8,656 nucleotides of DNA from Verrucomicrobia bacterium UBA6015 (GCA_002428045.1 DIZZ01000097.1:1-8656), one strand, 5' to 3'; numbered from the stretch's first letter, positions 1-6,316 are shown. Numbers and translations are program-made. Notes: a model not told the origin generated them from the sequence alone.

Positions 1-2907
1 GTGGACGGGACGGATCTGGCTTTTCAGATCGGCAGCAGCGGGAAACATCGGCTGACGCTTACCAATGCCCTGCCGTCCGGAAGCGATGCGCGGGTCATGG
101 TATCCTGCGAAGCGAAAGCCACCCGCATTTATCTTAATGGCAAGTTGGCCGGTAGCGGAGTCCTCGAGTGGGACCACAGTGAAGGCGTGCCAGCCGGTAA
201 TCCATTTGAGGGGAGTGTGAAGGAGGTGACCCTCTATGGGCGCGGCATCGGCGATGACGGCTCAAGGACGGTGGACGATTCCGGTATGAAGGACAGCCTG
301 ATCGCATCCTGGAAGCCTGCGGGTGGAACGATGCGGGAGGCAGGTGAAAGAAAGGCGCAAAGGGTGACCGGAAAGTGTGGCAATGCCCTGCAGCTTGATG
401 GGGTCAGCGAGTCCATGGTTTGCGAAACCATGAAGCCATTGAAAGCTGACATGACCTTTGCCTGCTGGCTCAAGCCTGAAACCGACGGCTGTCTGATCAG
501 TGCCTTGCCGTATGAAACGGCAGGTCCTGGGTGGGCGCTGACGCTCCTGGAGAAGGAGCGGACCCTCGTGTTGCTCGCGGGGCACGAAAAGGATGTGACA
601 ACGGTCGAAGTCGGGCGGCAACCGGAAGCATTCCGCATGGGTGAATGGGTGCATCTTGCCATCGCTTTTTCTGAAGCCAAAGTGACGTTGTACCTGGACG
701 GCCGTCGCACGCTGGAATGGAAGCCGAAAGGGCTTCTGTATGGTGGCCAGGTCCCGTTACGGCTGGGTACCATGAATTCCGGGATAAACCCGTTGCGCGG
801 TGTACTTGATGAGGTGAGGTTTTATGATCGAACGTTGACCCCTGACGAGGTTCTCGGGCTCTTCGCCACGAAACCGGAGTTTTCCGCCTGCAAACGGATT
901 CCGGTCGCTTCGCCGGAGCAAGCCGCCCGCACGCTGGCCGGGATGTTCTGGTCCAAAACGGATACCCTGGTGTGTTCACCGGATGATGATTATGCGAGCG
1001 CGCTGGTCGCCTCGGCTCTGGCTGCCCGTCTGAAGGTCCCGCTCGTTTACTGGAGTGGAAACGCATTCTCCGTGGAAGCGCAGGCGCTTATCAAGACCCT
1101 CGGCGTCCGCCGGATCATCGCTGTAGGATCGTCGGCAGCTCCCGTTCCCGTGGGGGTGGAACGGATTCTACTGGCTGACAGCGTGGCGGCACTGGACTGG
1201 ATGCGCCAGCAGAAGCTACCGGTGAACTATCTTGCGGCTGTCAATCCGCAGGACAGGGAGCTGGGACGTGTGCACAAGGTCTCACTGTCAGGTCCGCTGC
1301 TGGCCGCGGGCCGCGAAGGCGCTGTCGCGGTACTCGATTTCAAAACCCAGTGGAAGTTGCCGTTCAGCGCATCCGCACAAAACGCAGGGAAGGACAACGG
1401 AACGCCGGAGGATGGTCAGCTCCAAGGGCGGATTGAAGTGAATGGGAAAGCAGAGACTTTTCTCGTGTACGCCGACAGGAATAATCAAAACCGGTGGATT
1501 AAGTTTAAAAGACCTGACGGGGAACTCACAACGGCGTATCGCACCGGGGACCGCGTGGAACTTTGCGGTCGACCCTACACCCTTGCCCTCCATCCGGAGT
1601 CGGCGCAGGGACATGCGGATGTGTGGTTGACCTGGCCGGGAGCGCCGGACATCAGTGGGCGACTACGGGCCCATTACCAGGCCCTTGGGGGGCATCCCGA
1701 ATACCTCTGTCTTCTCGGGGAGCCGGATGTGATTCCGACAGGCCTTCTGGCCAAGGCTCCCGATGATTGCGAGGACATTCCCAGCGATCAGCCTCTGGCC
1801 AACGCCGATGACGATCCGTTCCTGGAGTTGGCCATTGGCCGCATGGTTGGCGAGGATCTCTACAGCGCTTCGCTGGCAGCGGTGCGGGCTTTGTCATATG
1901 AATTGCTGCTCAACGGCAGCGACGCCTCCTGGTCCGGACGCATCGGGTCTGCCGGTTGGAAGTCGAGAGTGGAATCCATAGCGGAGCAGTATGGGTTTAA
2001 GCCCGTGGCCCACCATTCCGGCGAGGAGGGCAAGATCACGGATCTCTCGCCATTGCGCGAGGTGGCGATGATTGTGCACGGTGCCCATTCGTGGTGGCTC
2101 GAGTTCGGCGGATTGGTTGAATGGTACTCCGATGTGCTGATCGCCCCTGCGATCCTCGAATCGAGTGGCTGTTCCACGATGCGGCTGGATCGCGACGAAT
2201 TGGGCCGCTCCGTCCCGGAACGTCTATTGCGGAATGGCGCGCTGAATGTAACCGGAAACCTTCATAACGGTATCGCCCAGCAGAGCCTGTATCGTTCGGA
2301 ATTCTGGAATGCGGTCCTGCAGGGGAAAAACGTGGGGCAGGCGCATCGCTACGCGCTGAACCGTGCCTTGCTCGGAATGCTGGATAAAGGACAGATTGAT
2401 GCAGGCGGGGATCGTTATCAGTTCTACAACCGTGCCCTGTTTGGTGATCCGGCCGTCCGTATCCGTATTCCCGGAACACCGCGGACACGACCGGCCCGTG
2501 CAGAACAGGATGGAGCCACCGTGAAGGTGTATGAACCGCAAGAGTGGATGCACTCCAAGGTTCCGCCAAGCAAGGAGTGGAACTCAGTGTTTGAATACCT
2601 GCACTATTCTGTTGCTGCCAATATCGGAATCGAGATGTGCTGGTCCCACAAAAACAGGTGCGACATGCCGACCTATTACTACACCGTGGAGCTCCGTGCC
2701 GATGGGCCGCCTATGGATATTCAACTGGCCAGTCATCTGCCGGATCCGCTGGCATGGAATGGGAAGGTTTGGGTGGATGAGCACCAGGATGGAACGCGCT
2801 CGCTATTCTGGCGTGTCCGGATGCTGGATGAGGATATTGACACGGGTAAGCGAATCCAGCCCGACAGCCCGATTGTATTTAACTTGAAGCCTGGTCAGGA
2901 GAAATAA
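1..2907 (+). CDS. LamG-domain, C25 (gingipain)-like peptidase, 5' partial
   Basis: Open from the first base, so the gene very probably starts upstream; the GTG at base 1 is in frame but is not a convincing start. 968 residues are visible. Residues 1-80 look like the second half of a LamG/concanavalin-like module. A complete LamG module follows at about 95-290 (ends with LDEVRFYDRTLTPDEV). Residues 305-415 resemble a Rossmann-like cell-wall-binding repeat 2 (CWB2) fold (DYASALVASALAARLKVPLV, then LGVRRIIAVGSS). Residues 555-825 match the C25 caspase-like plan: YLCLLGEPDVIP, then catalytic His in VHGAH (H693) and catalytic Cys in ESSGCS (C724), ending in FGDPAVRIRIP. The 31-residue His-Cys spacing is close to that in gingipain R. 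A beta-rich tail fills 840-968. Expected role: secreted or surface cysteine peptidase with glycan- or surface-binding modules. The signal peptide would lie outside the window. The stop overlaps the end of the opposite-strand gene by 13 bp. Family assignment is from motif recognition and activity is inferred. Confidence 0.85.
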   Translation: MDGTDLAFQIGSSGKHRLTLTNALPSGSDARVMVSCEAKATRIYLNGKLAGSGVLEWDHSEGVPAGNPFEGSVKEVTLYGRGIGDDGSRTVDDSGMKDSLIASWKPAGGTMREAGERKAQRVTGKCGNALQLDGVSESMVCETMKPLKADMTFACWLKPETDGCLISALPYETAGPGWALTLLEKERTLVLLAGHEKDVTTVEVGRQPEAFRMGEWVHLAIAFSEAKVTLYLDGRRTLEWKPKGLLYGGQVPLRLGTMNSGINPLRGVLDEVRFYDRTLTPDEVLGLFATKPEFSACKRIPVASPEQAARTLAGMFWSKTDTLVCSPDDDYASALVASALAARLKVPLVYWSGNAFSVEAQALIKTLGVRRIIAVGSSAAPVPVGVERILLADSVAALDWMRQQKLPVNYLAAVNPQDRELGRVHKVSLSGPLLAAGREGAVAVLDFKTQWKLPFSASAQNAGKDNGTPEDGQLQGRIEVNGKAETFLVYADRNNQNRWIKFKRPDGELTTAYRTGDRVELCGRPYTLALHPESAQGHADVWLTWPGAPDISGRLRAHYQALGGHPEYLCLLGEPDVIPTGLLAKAPDDCEDIPSDQPLANADDDPFLELAIGRMVGEDLYSASLAAVRALSYELLLNGSDASWSGRIGSAGWKSRVESIAEQYGFKPVAHHSGEEGKITDLSPLREVAMIVHGAHSWWLEFGGLVEWYSDVLIAPAILESSGCSTMRLDRDELGRSVPERLLRNGALNVTGNLHNGIAQQSLYRSEFWNAVLQGKNVGQAHRYALNRALLGMLDKGQIDAGGDRYQFYNRALFGDPAVRIRIPGTPRTRPARAEQDGATVKVYEPQEWMHSKVPPSKEWNSVFEYLHYSVAANIGIEMCWSHKNRCDMPTYYYTVELRADGPPMDIQLASHLPDPLAWNGKVWVDEHQDGTRSLFWRVRMLDEDIDTGKRIQPDSPIVFNLKPGQEK

Positions 2908-3152
2908 GGAAGTTTGGCGGGTTTGTTTGGCGGGGTAGGCTCCTTGACCGCCATTGGCGTTGGCGACGCTTCAGGATAGACATGACCGAGGTCGCGCCAG
3001 AACTGATTGGATGCCTCACGGAAGTACGCAAACAATTGGTCGTAGTCCAGCCCCCGCGTCTCTCGTGCGATACGCTCCTGCGCCCGGGCCTTCATCTCGA
3101 TGCATCGGATTTTTGCCGCTTTCGGATACTTCTCCCAGAATGCTTCATTCAT
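2895..3152 (-). CDS. Small helical protein, 85 aa, proline-rich tail
   Basis: ATG at 3152 is preceded by a near-perfect SD (GAAGGAGGTGAG), so this is almost certainly translated. It overlaps the end of the upstream small ORF by 8 bp, suggesting translational coupling. Residues 10-58 form a charged amphipathic helical region (IRCIEMKARAQERIARET, then YFREASNQFW). Residues 60-85 are proline-rich (SPTP, EPTPPNKPAKLP). The pattern MK..AQERI..E..G....FAYFR..A..FW recalls a widespread class of small proteins that often sit beside small toxin-like partners. That comparison is from memory, so a toxin-antitoxin role is only a hypothesis. The last 13 bases overlap the end of the convergent peptidase gene. 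Confidence 0.8.
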   Translation of the reverse strand: MNEAFWEKYPKAAKIRCIEMKARAQERIARETRGLDYDQLFAYFREASNQFWRDLGHVYPEASPTPMAVKEPTPPNKPAKLPYFS

Positions 3153-3324
3153 CGAAACTCACCTCCTTCGGGCTGATGATCGTAAGAACGCCGTAGCCGT
3201 TGAGCAGGTTCACCTGGTTGTAACCTTTGATCTTGTCCAGCTTGACGATAGAGAGGTGAGCCGGCTCTTTGGATTCATCCATCCATTGCTGCTTTTTCAT
3301 TTGATTAGTGATACGAGATTTCAT
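3145..3324 (-). CDS. Small protein, 59 aa, unknown
   Basis: This ORF lies directly upstream of, and overlaps by 8 bp, the 85-residue gene. Its sequence reads as real protein: an N-terminal basic and polar stretch (KSRITNQMKKQQW), then alternating hydrophobic strands (HLSIVKLDKI, VNLLNGYGVLTII) and an acidic end (KEVSFDE). The start is uncertain. ATG 3324, ATG 3300 and ATG 3282 are in frame, a TTG lies at 3336, and none has a clear SD. From ATG 3282 the product would be 45 residues, about the size of the small gene at 5358-5498. The left end of the IS lies 70 bp upstream of ATG 3324, so its normal upstream context may have been lost. No family recognised. Confidence 0.6.
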   Translation of the reverse strand: MKSRITNQMKKQQWMDESKEPAHLSIVKLDKIKGYNQVNLLNGYGVLTIISPKEVSFDE

Positions 3325-3389
3325 CCCAAAAGGCAATATCGTGGCGGCGGGCTGATGGTCGACGGGCAGTGAGTGCTAAATGAAGAATG

Positions 3390-3393
3390 GCGA
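3390..3393. repeat. Left copy of 4-bp target-site duplication (GCGA)
   Basis: GCGA directly abuts the left terminal inverted repeat. The same four bases follow the right terminal repeat at 5034-5037. This pairing fixes the element ends and is the footprint of transposition. A 4-bp match has some chance of being coincidental, but it falls exactly at the ends of the perfect inverted repeat. Confidence 0.65.
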
Positions 3394-3406
3394 CGGCGTG
3401 TTGCCC
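3394..3406 (+). repeat. IS left terminal inverted repeat
   Basis: CGGCGTGTTGCCC is the exact reverse complement of 5021-5033. Three further inward bases match with one mismatch. It defines the left end of the insertion sequence. Confidence 0.8.
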
Positions 3407-3440
3407 AAATCAGAATTCATCCCATAGACGATGATTCTGC

Positions 3441-3469
3441 TTGAATATACACATAATGTGTAATATAGT
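3441..3469 (+). promoter_or_regulatory. Putative transposase promoter with internal palindrome
   Basis: TTGAAT at 3441-3446 and TATAGT at 3464-3469 are separated by 17 bp. They make a plausible sigma70-type promoter about 25 bp upstream of the transposase ATG. Between them lies a 15-bp perfect palindrome, TACACATAATGTGTA (3448-3462), which could act as an operator. Both elements are read from sequence only. Confidence 0.4.
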
Positions 3470-3494
3470 GCATCCCATACTCAGGGGGTGCACC

Positions 3495-4967
3495 ATGATG
3501 GGATTGCAAGAGAGCCAGCAGGAGATGTTCAACTACGCGGTAAATCTGGATAAGCGGGTTCGTCCGGACAACCCGTTGCGCCGCATCCGCGAGGCGATCG
3601 ACTTCACGTTCGTGCGCCGGGAGGTCAAGGCGTTCTACGGTCACAACGGCAACGAGTCGGTGGATCCCGCCGTGATCATGAAGATGATGTTCCTTTTGTT
3701 TTTCGATGATGTGGCGAGCGAGCGGGAGCTGATGCGCATAATCGCCGAGCGCCTCGACTACATGTGGTTCCTTGGCTACGGGCTTGGCGACGAGATTCCC
3801 AGTCACAGCGTTCTATCCAAGGCGCGTTCGCGTTGGGGCGTGGAGGTGTTCGAGACGCTTTTTGCGCGGATCGTCGCACAGTGCAGCATGGCCGGGCTGA
3901 TTGATGGGCGCAAGCTGCATGTCGATGGCAGCCTGGTGGACGCGAATGCTTCCAAGAACGCGGTCATCAAGGGGTGCCCGGAACTGATTGCGCAACTCCG
4001 GGAGCAGTTGCAGGGCGAGATGACCAAGTTTGATGAACCGGCGGACGATCGTCCACGCAAGTATTACGAGCGCAAGAACAAGGGGCTTTTGAACAAGACG
4101 GATCCGGATGCTGCCATGGTTCGCAAGGGTGCTCTTGATAGCCGGGCGCGATACAAGACCCACCGGGCCGTCGATGATGCCCATGGCGTGATCACGGCGA
4201 CCGAGACGACACCGGGGGACGTGGAGGAGAACGCCAAGCTGATGGATCTTGTCGAGCAGCATGAACGCAATACCGGCAAGCAAGTTGAAACGGCCGTGGC
4301 CGACAACCAGTATGGCACGGCAGATAACTTCCGGGCCTGCCAGCAGCGCGGGATACGCAGCCATATCGGTGATATGCTCGCGCCCCAGGCGCACTCGGGA
4401 CGACGTGAAGGGATCTTCAGTTATGAGGACTTCGAGTACAATGCAGACAGCGATAGCTTTACCTGCCCGGCTGGCCAGGTGCTCACGCGCCGCAAGCACA
4501 AGAAGACGCGGATGGCCTATGAATATGCCTGCCAACGCTCGACCTGTTCAGCCTGCCCTCTGCGAGCACAATGTACCAGAGCCGCCGGGGGAATGGCCCG
4601 GAGCATAAAACGCCATTATCAACAAGAGGCGATTGATGCGGGACGGGCACAATCGCAATCCGTTGCGGCCAGGCGTGACCGGGTGCGCAGAAAGTGGCGC
4701 ATGGAGGGGAGCTTTGCAGATGCAGCCAACAATCATGGCTTCAAGCGCGCCCGATGGCGAAGACTGTGGCGGCAGAGAATCCAGGACTACATGATCGCGA
4801 CGGTGCAGAACGTCCGAATCCTGCTGCGGCATGCCGCAAACAAGCCCGCCGCGGCGGCAACAGCCCTGGACGCGCGCCTGCAGACCCTGTTGAGCCATGT
4901 AAAGGCCCTCCTGAAGCTCCAGGGCTGCTTGTGTGGCAACTCTGATTCTATGCGGCAACATACTTGA
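3495..4967 (+). CDS. IS1182-family DDE transposase
   Basis: 490 residues from ATG 3495 (a second ATG follows at 3498). A G-rich SD-like GGGGGTG lies 4-5 bases upstream; the frame is open further 5' to 3441 but without a good start signal. The N-terminal helical region (about 1-120) ends in GYGLGDEIPSHSVLSKARSR, typical of IS1182/IS5-type transposases. Candidate catalytic residues are D144 (LHVDGSLVDAN), D270 (AVADNQYGT) and E404 (WRMEGSFADAANNHG). Residues 203-245 carry the family segment from TDPDA to YKTHRAVDD. A cysteine cluster (C324, C346, C351, C354, C360) forms a zinc-finger-like insert. The protein would bind the terminal repeats and catalyse cut-and-paste movement of the element. Length is normal for the family and no frameshift or stop is seen. 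Confidence 0.93.
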   Translation: MMGLQESQQEMFNYAVNLDKRVRPDNPLRRIREAIDFTFVRREVKAFYGHNGNESVDPAVIMKMMFLLFFDDVASERELMRIIAERLDYMWFLGYGLGDEIPSHSVLSKARSRWGVEVFETLFARIVAQCSMAGLIDGRKLHVDGSLVDANASKNAVIKGCPELIAQLREQLQGEMTKFDEPADDRPRKYYERKNKGLLNKTDPDAAMVRKGALDSRARYKTHRAVDDAHGVITATETTPGDVEENAKLMDLVEQHERNTGKQVETAVADNQYGTADNFRACQQRGIRSHIGDMLAPQAHSGRREGIFSYEDFEYNADSDSFTCPAGQVLTRRKHKKTRMAYEYACQRSTCSACPLRAQCTRAAGGMARSIKRHYQQEAIDAGRAQSQSVAARRDRVRRKWRMEGSFADAANNHGFKRARWRRLWRQRIQDYMIATVQNVRILLRHAANKPAAAATALDARLQTLLSHVKALLKLQGCLCGNSDSMRQHT

Positions 4968-5020
4968 AAAGCATGTACCACAACCCCATCTTATGTTAAA
5001 AGATCAGTTCAGACGTGTTC

Positions 5021-5033
5021 GGGCAACACGCCG
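5021..5033 (-). repeat. IS right terminal inverted repeat
   Basis: GGGCAACACGCCG is the exact reverse complement of 3394-3406, about 55 bp after the transposase stop. It is followed at once by GCGA, the second copy of the putative target duplication. Confidence 0.8.
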
Positions 5034-5037
5034 GCGA
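5034..5037. repeat. Right copy of 4-bp target-site duplication (GCGA)
   Basis: This matches GCGA at 3390-3393 and lies immediately outside the right inverted repeat. Confidence 0.65.
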
Positions 5038-5041
5038 GATA

Positions 5042-5073
5042 CGACCCCATAAGGCCTCGACCCCATAAGGCCT
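5042..5073. repeat. Perfect 16-bp tandem duplication
   Basis: CGACCCCATAAGGCCT occurs twice head to tail (5042-5057 and 5058-5073) with no mismatch, five bases outside the IS target duplication. Sixteen is not a multiple of three, so the duplication shifts any reading frame crossing it. A perfect copy suggests a recent event. Confidence 0.9.
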
Positions 5074-5169
5074 TTGGCACCCAAACAGTTCACGGCTCGA
5101 ACACCTTGCTGGTGTGGCTGAAGAGGGTGCATGTGTTCGAACGGAACCTGCGGGCGGCGTGATGGACGG

Positions 5170-5340
5170 TTAATGGACTATCGGAGGTTTGCCCTTCGTC
5201 ATGTCCTTCCATGCCTTTCGGCTCATGCCCTCGGGTTTTGGCACAATTGGCGGTTTGCCTTGCTGCTCACGCTTCGCGTTCTTCTTTGCCAGTTTGGCGA
5301 GCTTCTTGAATTCATCGGGACCAGGCATCACTCCGTTCAT
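5170..5340 (-). CDS. Small lysine-rich protein, 56 aa, repeated GKPPIV motif
   Basis: ATG at 5340 has a strong SD, GGAGGTG (complement of 5345-5351), six bases from GGAGG to the start. The stop of the upstream small ORF is 17 bp away, so the two are probably co-translated. After a short MNGVMPGPDEF head, residues 11-27 form a basic helix (KKLAKLAKKNAKREQQ). GKPPIV then occurs twice, at 28-33 and at the C-terminus 50-55, with PEGMSRKAWKDM between. Four of the six codons of the repeat use different synonymous codons, as expected if the peptide, not the DNA, is maintained. Basic helix plus proline-rich tail recalls the layout of the 85-residue protein at 2895-3152, without clear sequence identity. 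Function unknown. Confidence 0.75.
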   Translation of the reverse strand: MNGVMPGPDEFKKLAKLAKKNAKREQQGKPPIVPKPEGMSRKAWKDMTKGKPPIVH

Positions 5341-5357
5341 TTCACACCTCCGTTTGT

Positions 5358-5498
5358 TTACTCGTAAGAATCCGATATCGTCAGCTTACCGAATAGCCCG
5401 CCATGTACACACCGCTGCCACTCCTCCGAATCCAGGTCCGGGCCGTGGCCCTCGTGATCGTAGACGACTATCAAACTGCTGACAACCATTGACACCAT
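5358..5498 (-). CDS. Small acidic protein, 46 aa, start uncertain
   Basis: The frame 5498-5358 encodes a hydrophobic strand (MVVSSLIVVYD) then HEGHGPDLDSEEWQRCVHGG and GKLTISDSYE. This is a far more protein-like composition than the other frames here. Its stop lies just before the SD of the next gene, as expected in a compact operon. The start is puzzling. ATG 5498 or 5489 has no nearby SD, whereas ATG 5511, overlapping the stop of the previous gene as ATGA with a well-spaced AGGAGG, opens a different frame (41 residues, Arg/Gly/Pro-rich, ending at 5386). Skipping one base soon after 5511 would join the good start to the good frame. No family recognised. Confidence 0.5.
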   Translation of the reverse strand: MVSMVVSSLIVVYDHEGHGPDLDSEEWQRCVHGGLFGKLTISDSYE

Positions 5499-5507
5499 TG
5501 ACTTTGC

Positions 5508-5912
5508 TCATGATTTTGCCTCCTGCTCATGTTGTTCGTCATCCCGTCTGCGGCTTAATACCGTCAGACACGCACATCCCTCGTGCATTGGCACCATTCT
5601 GCGAATGGCCCAGCCCTGCTGCAGCAACTCGTTCAATTCTTTCAGGTTGTTGGTCCGAGTGCGCCGCCCCGAACCGCAATCAACCGTATGGAATGCATCA
5701 GCCCACGCCGGGAACACATCTTCTTCTGATGGACCGTGAAATTCTGACACCTGTCCGTCGCTTGCCTCCAGAGTCTCCACCGCCCTCTCATTGGCCAGGC
5801 TCGTCGCGGTATATCTCGTGAAGACAAGCAATAATACCCTCTGTTCTATCCCGTTCATGCGTATCTCCACTGTAGTCTCCTGGTTGCCTGGAGCGGCATG
5901 TCCATCAGCCAT
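5508..5912 (-). CDS. Conserved-looking hypothetical protein, 134 or 116 aa
   Basis: Two starts are credible. ATG 5912 (134 residues) has a strong SD GGAGGA six bases upstream but overlaps the previous ORF by 58 bp. ATG 5858 (116 residues, MNGIEQRVLLLVF) has GGAGA five bases upstream and shares an ATGA with the stop of the previous ORF, a classic coupling arrangement. In the short numbering, residues 4-15 form a hydrophobic strand, 20-70 are polar, and 71-103 form the best-defined unit: helix NLKELNELLQQGW, then strands AIRRMVPM and CACLTVLSRR. This small helix-plus-sheet 'ELLxQGW' pattern is common in uncharacterised bacterial proteins. The C-terminus is charged (RRRDDEQHEQEAKS). Its stop overlaps the next ATG (ATGA at 5511-5508). 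No catalytic motif seen. Confidence 0.75.
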   Translation of the reverse strand: MADGHAAPGNQETTVEIRMNGIEQRVLLLVFTRYTATSLANERAVETLEASDGQVSEFHGPSEEDVFPAWADAFHTVDCGSGRRTRTNNLKELNELLQQGWAIRRMVPMHEGCACLTVLSRRRDDEQHEQEAKS

Positions 5913-6040
5913 GGCGATTCCTCCAGAATGTCCCCGACCTCCCTCTGCGGTTTGCCGCTCCGTTCTGCCATCTCGACAACTTTCAGCAAGATGCGCCGTT
6001 CCTTGTTACTATCTAGCCGCCTTCCCCGGCAAACCCGCAT
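5855..6040 (-). CDS. Small basic helical protein or 3' half of a UGA-split gene, 61 aa
   Basis: From ATG 6040 the product is 61 residues, mostly amphipathic helix (NKERRILLKVVEMAERSG, REVGDILEESPW). No convincing SD precedes 6040. The same frame continues upstream for 18 sense codons (GNEAKWNRAKHIIDRAIQ) to a TGA that is also the stop of the 44-residue ORF at 6229-6095, and the helix pattern is continuous across ATG 6040. It may therefore be the C-terminal part of a 375-bp gene broken by one in-frame TGA. The stop forms an ATGA overlap with ATG 5858 of the next gene, arguing that the frame is, or was, translated. Function unknown. Confidence 0.5.
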   Translation of the reverse strand: MRVCRGRRLDSNKERRILLKVVEMAERSGKPQREVGDILEESPWLMDMPLQATRRLQWRYA

Positions 6041-6094
6041 CTGGATTGCCCGATCAATTATGTGCTTGGCTCTGTTCCACTTTGCTTCATTCCC

Positions 6095-6229
6095 TCAGCA
6101 TTTCCGGTACTTGAGCACACCGGCCAGAACCCAGCAGTAGGCCCACACCCGCGTGTAAGCCCGCAACAACCCCATGACTACCGTATTGGTCTCGATATGG
6201 AACACCATCCAACCCCGCGTATATCTCAT
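6095..6229 (-). CDS. Small hydrophobic peptide or 5' half of a UGA-split gene, 44 aa
   Basis: ATG 6229 follows a modest SD (AAGGGTG about seven bases upstream) at the divergent intergenic region, where the first gene of the minus-strand chain is expected. Residues 17-40 are rich in Val, Leu, Trp, Tyr and Ala (MGLLRAYTRVWAYCWVLAG) and could be a membrane-associated or buried helix. The frame stops at TGA 6097-6095 but is otherwise open to 5855. It is either a 44-residue peptide or the start of an interrupted protein. No family recognised. Confidence 0.45.
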   Translation of the reverse strand: MRYTRGWMVFHIETNTVVMGLLRAYTRVWAYCWVLAGVLKYRKC

Positions 6230-6316
6230 TTTTCACACCCTTTTGCTCAGCATGTCCAGTCGTCCTCCATCAAGTGTCTGACGGGAAGATACAACATCAA
6301 CAAGGACATAGAGAGT

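Larger units (their letters stand above)
3394..5033 (+). mobile_element. IS1182-family insertion sequence, complete (1640 bp)
   Basis: A single transposase gene is bounded by perfect 13-bp terminal inverted repeats, CGGCGTGTTGCCC at 3394-3406 and its complement at 5021-5033. The match extends inward by three bases with one mismatch (AAA against GAA). GCGA flanks both ends as a probable 4-bp target duplication. The repeat resembles the TGTTGC-type ends common in IS1182 and IS5-like elements. The transposase frame is uninterrupted and carries candidate DDE residues, so the copy may be active. It separates two groups of small minus-strand genes. The element name cannot be assigned without an ISfinder comparison. 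Confidence 0.85.

Noticed and set aside
497..1066. Long opposite-strand ORFs inside the peptidase gene (also 234-773 and 2036-2569)
   Set aside because: They lie wholly inside a strongly coding frame, are rich in Arg, Pro and Ser, and lack SDs.
3813..4535. 240-codon minus-strand ORF within the transposase
   Set aside because: It is antisense to a clear transposase frame, with shadow-type composition and no start signal.
4968..5162. Open plus-strand frame continuing after the transposase stop
   Set aside because: No start codon or SD. The part beyond 5038 is better explained as the remnant considered in the reconstructed-ORF finding.
5489..5821. Plus-strand 110-codon ORF
   Set aside because: It is antisense to the better-supported 5508-5912 gene, and is Pro/Ser-rich with no SD.
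6095..6097. Internal TGA as a selenocysteine codon (Lys-Cys-UGA-Gly) in the 6229-5855 frame
   Set aside because: No hairpin resembling a bacterial SECIS is apparent just downstream, no selenoprotein family fits, and no selenium genes are in view.
5855..6229. Alternative genetic code with TGA read as Gly or Trp
   Set aside because: Several well-supported genes here (transposase, M48 peptidase, DUF1232 protein) end in TGA at sensible places.
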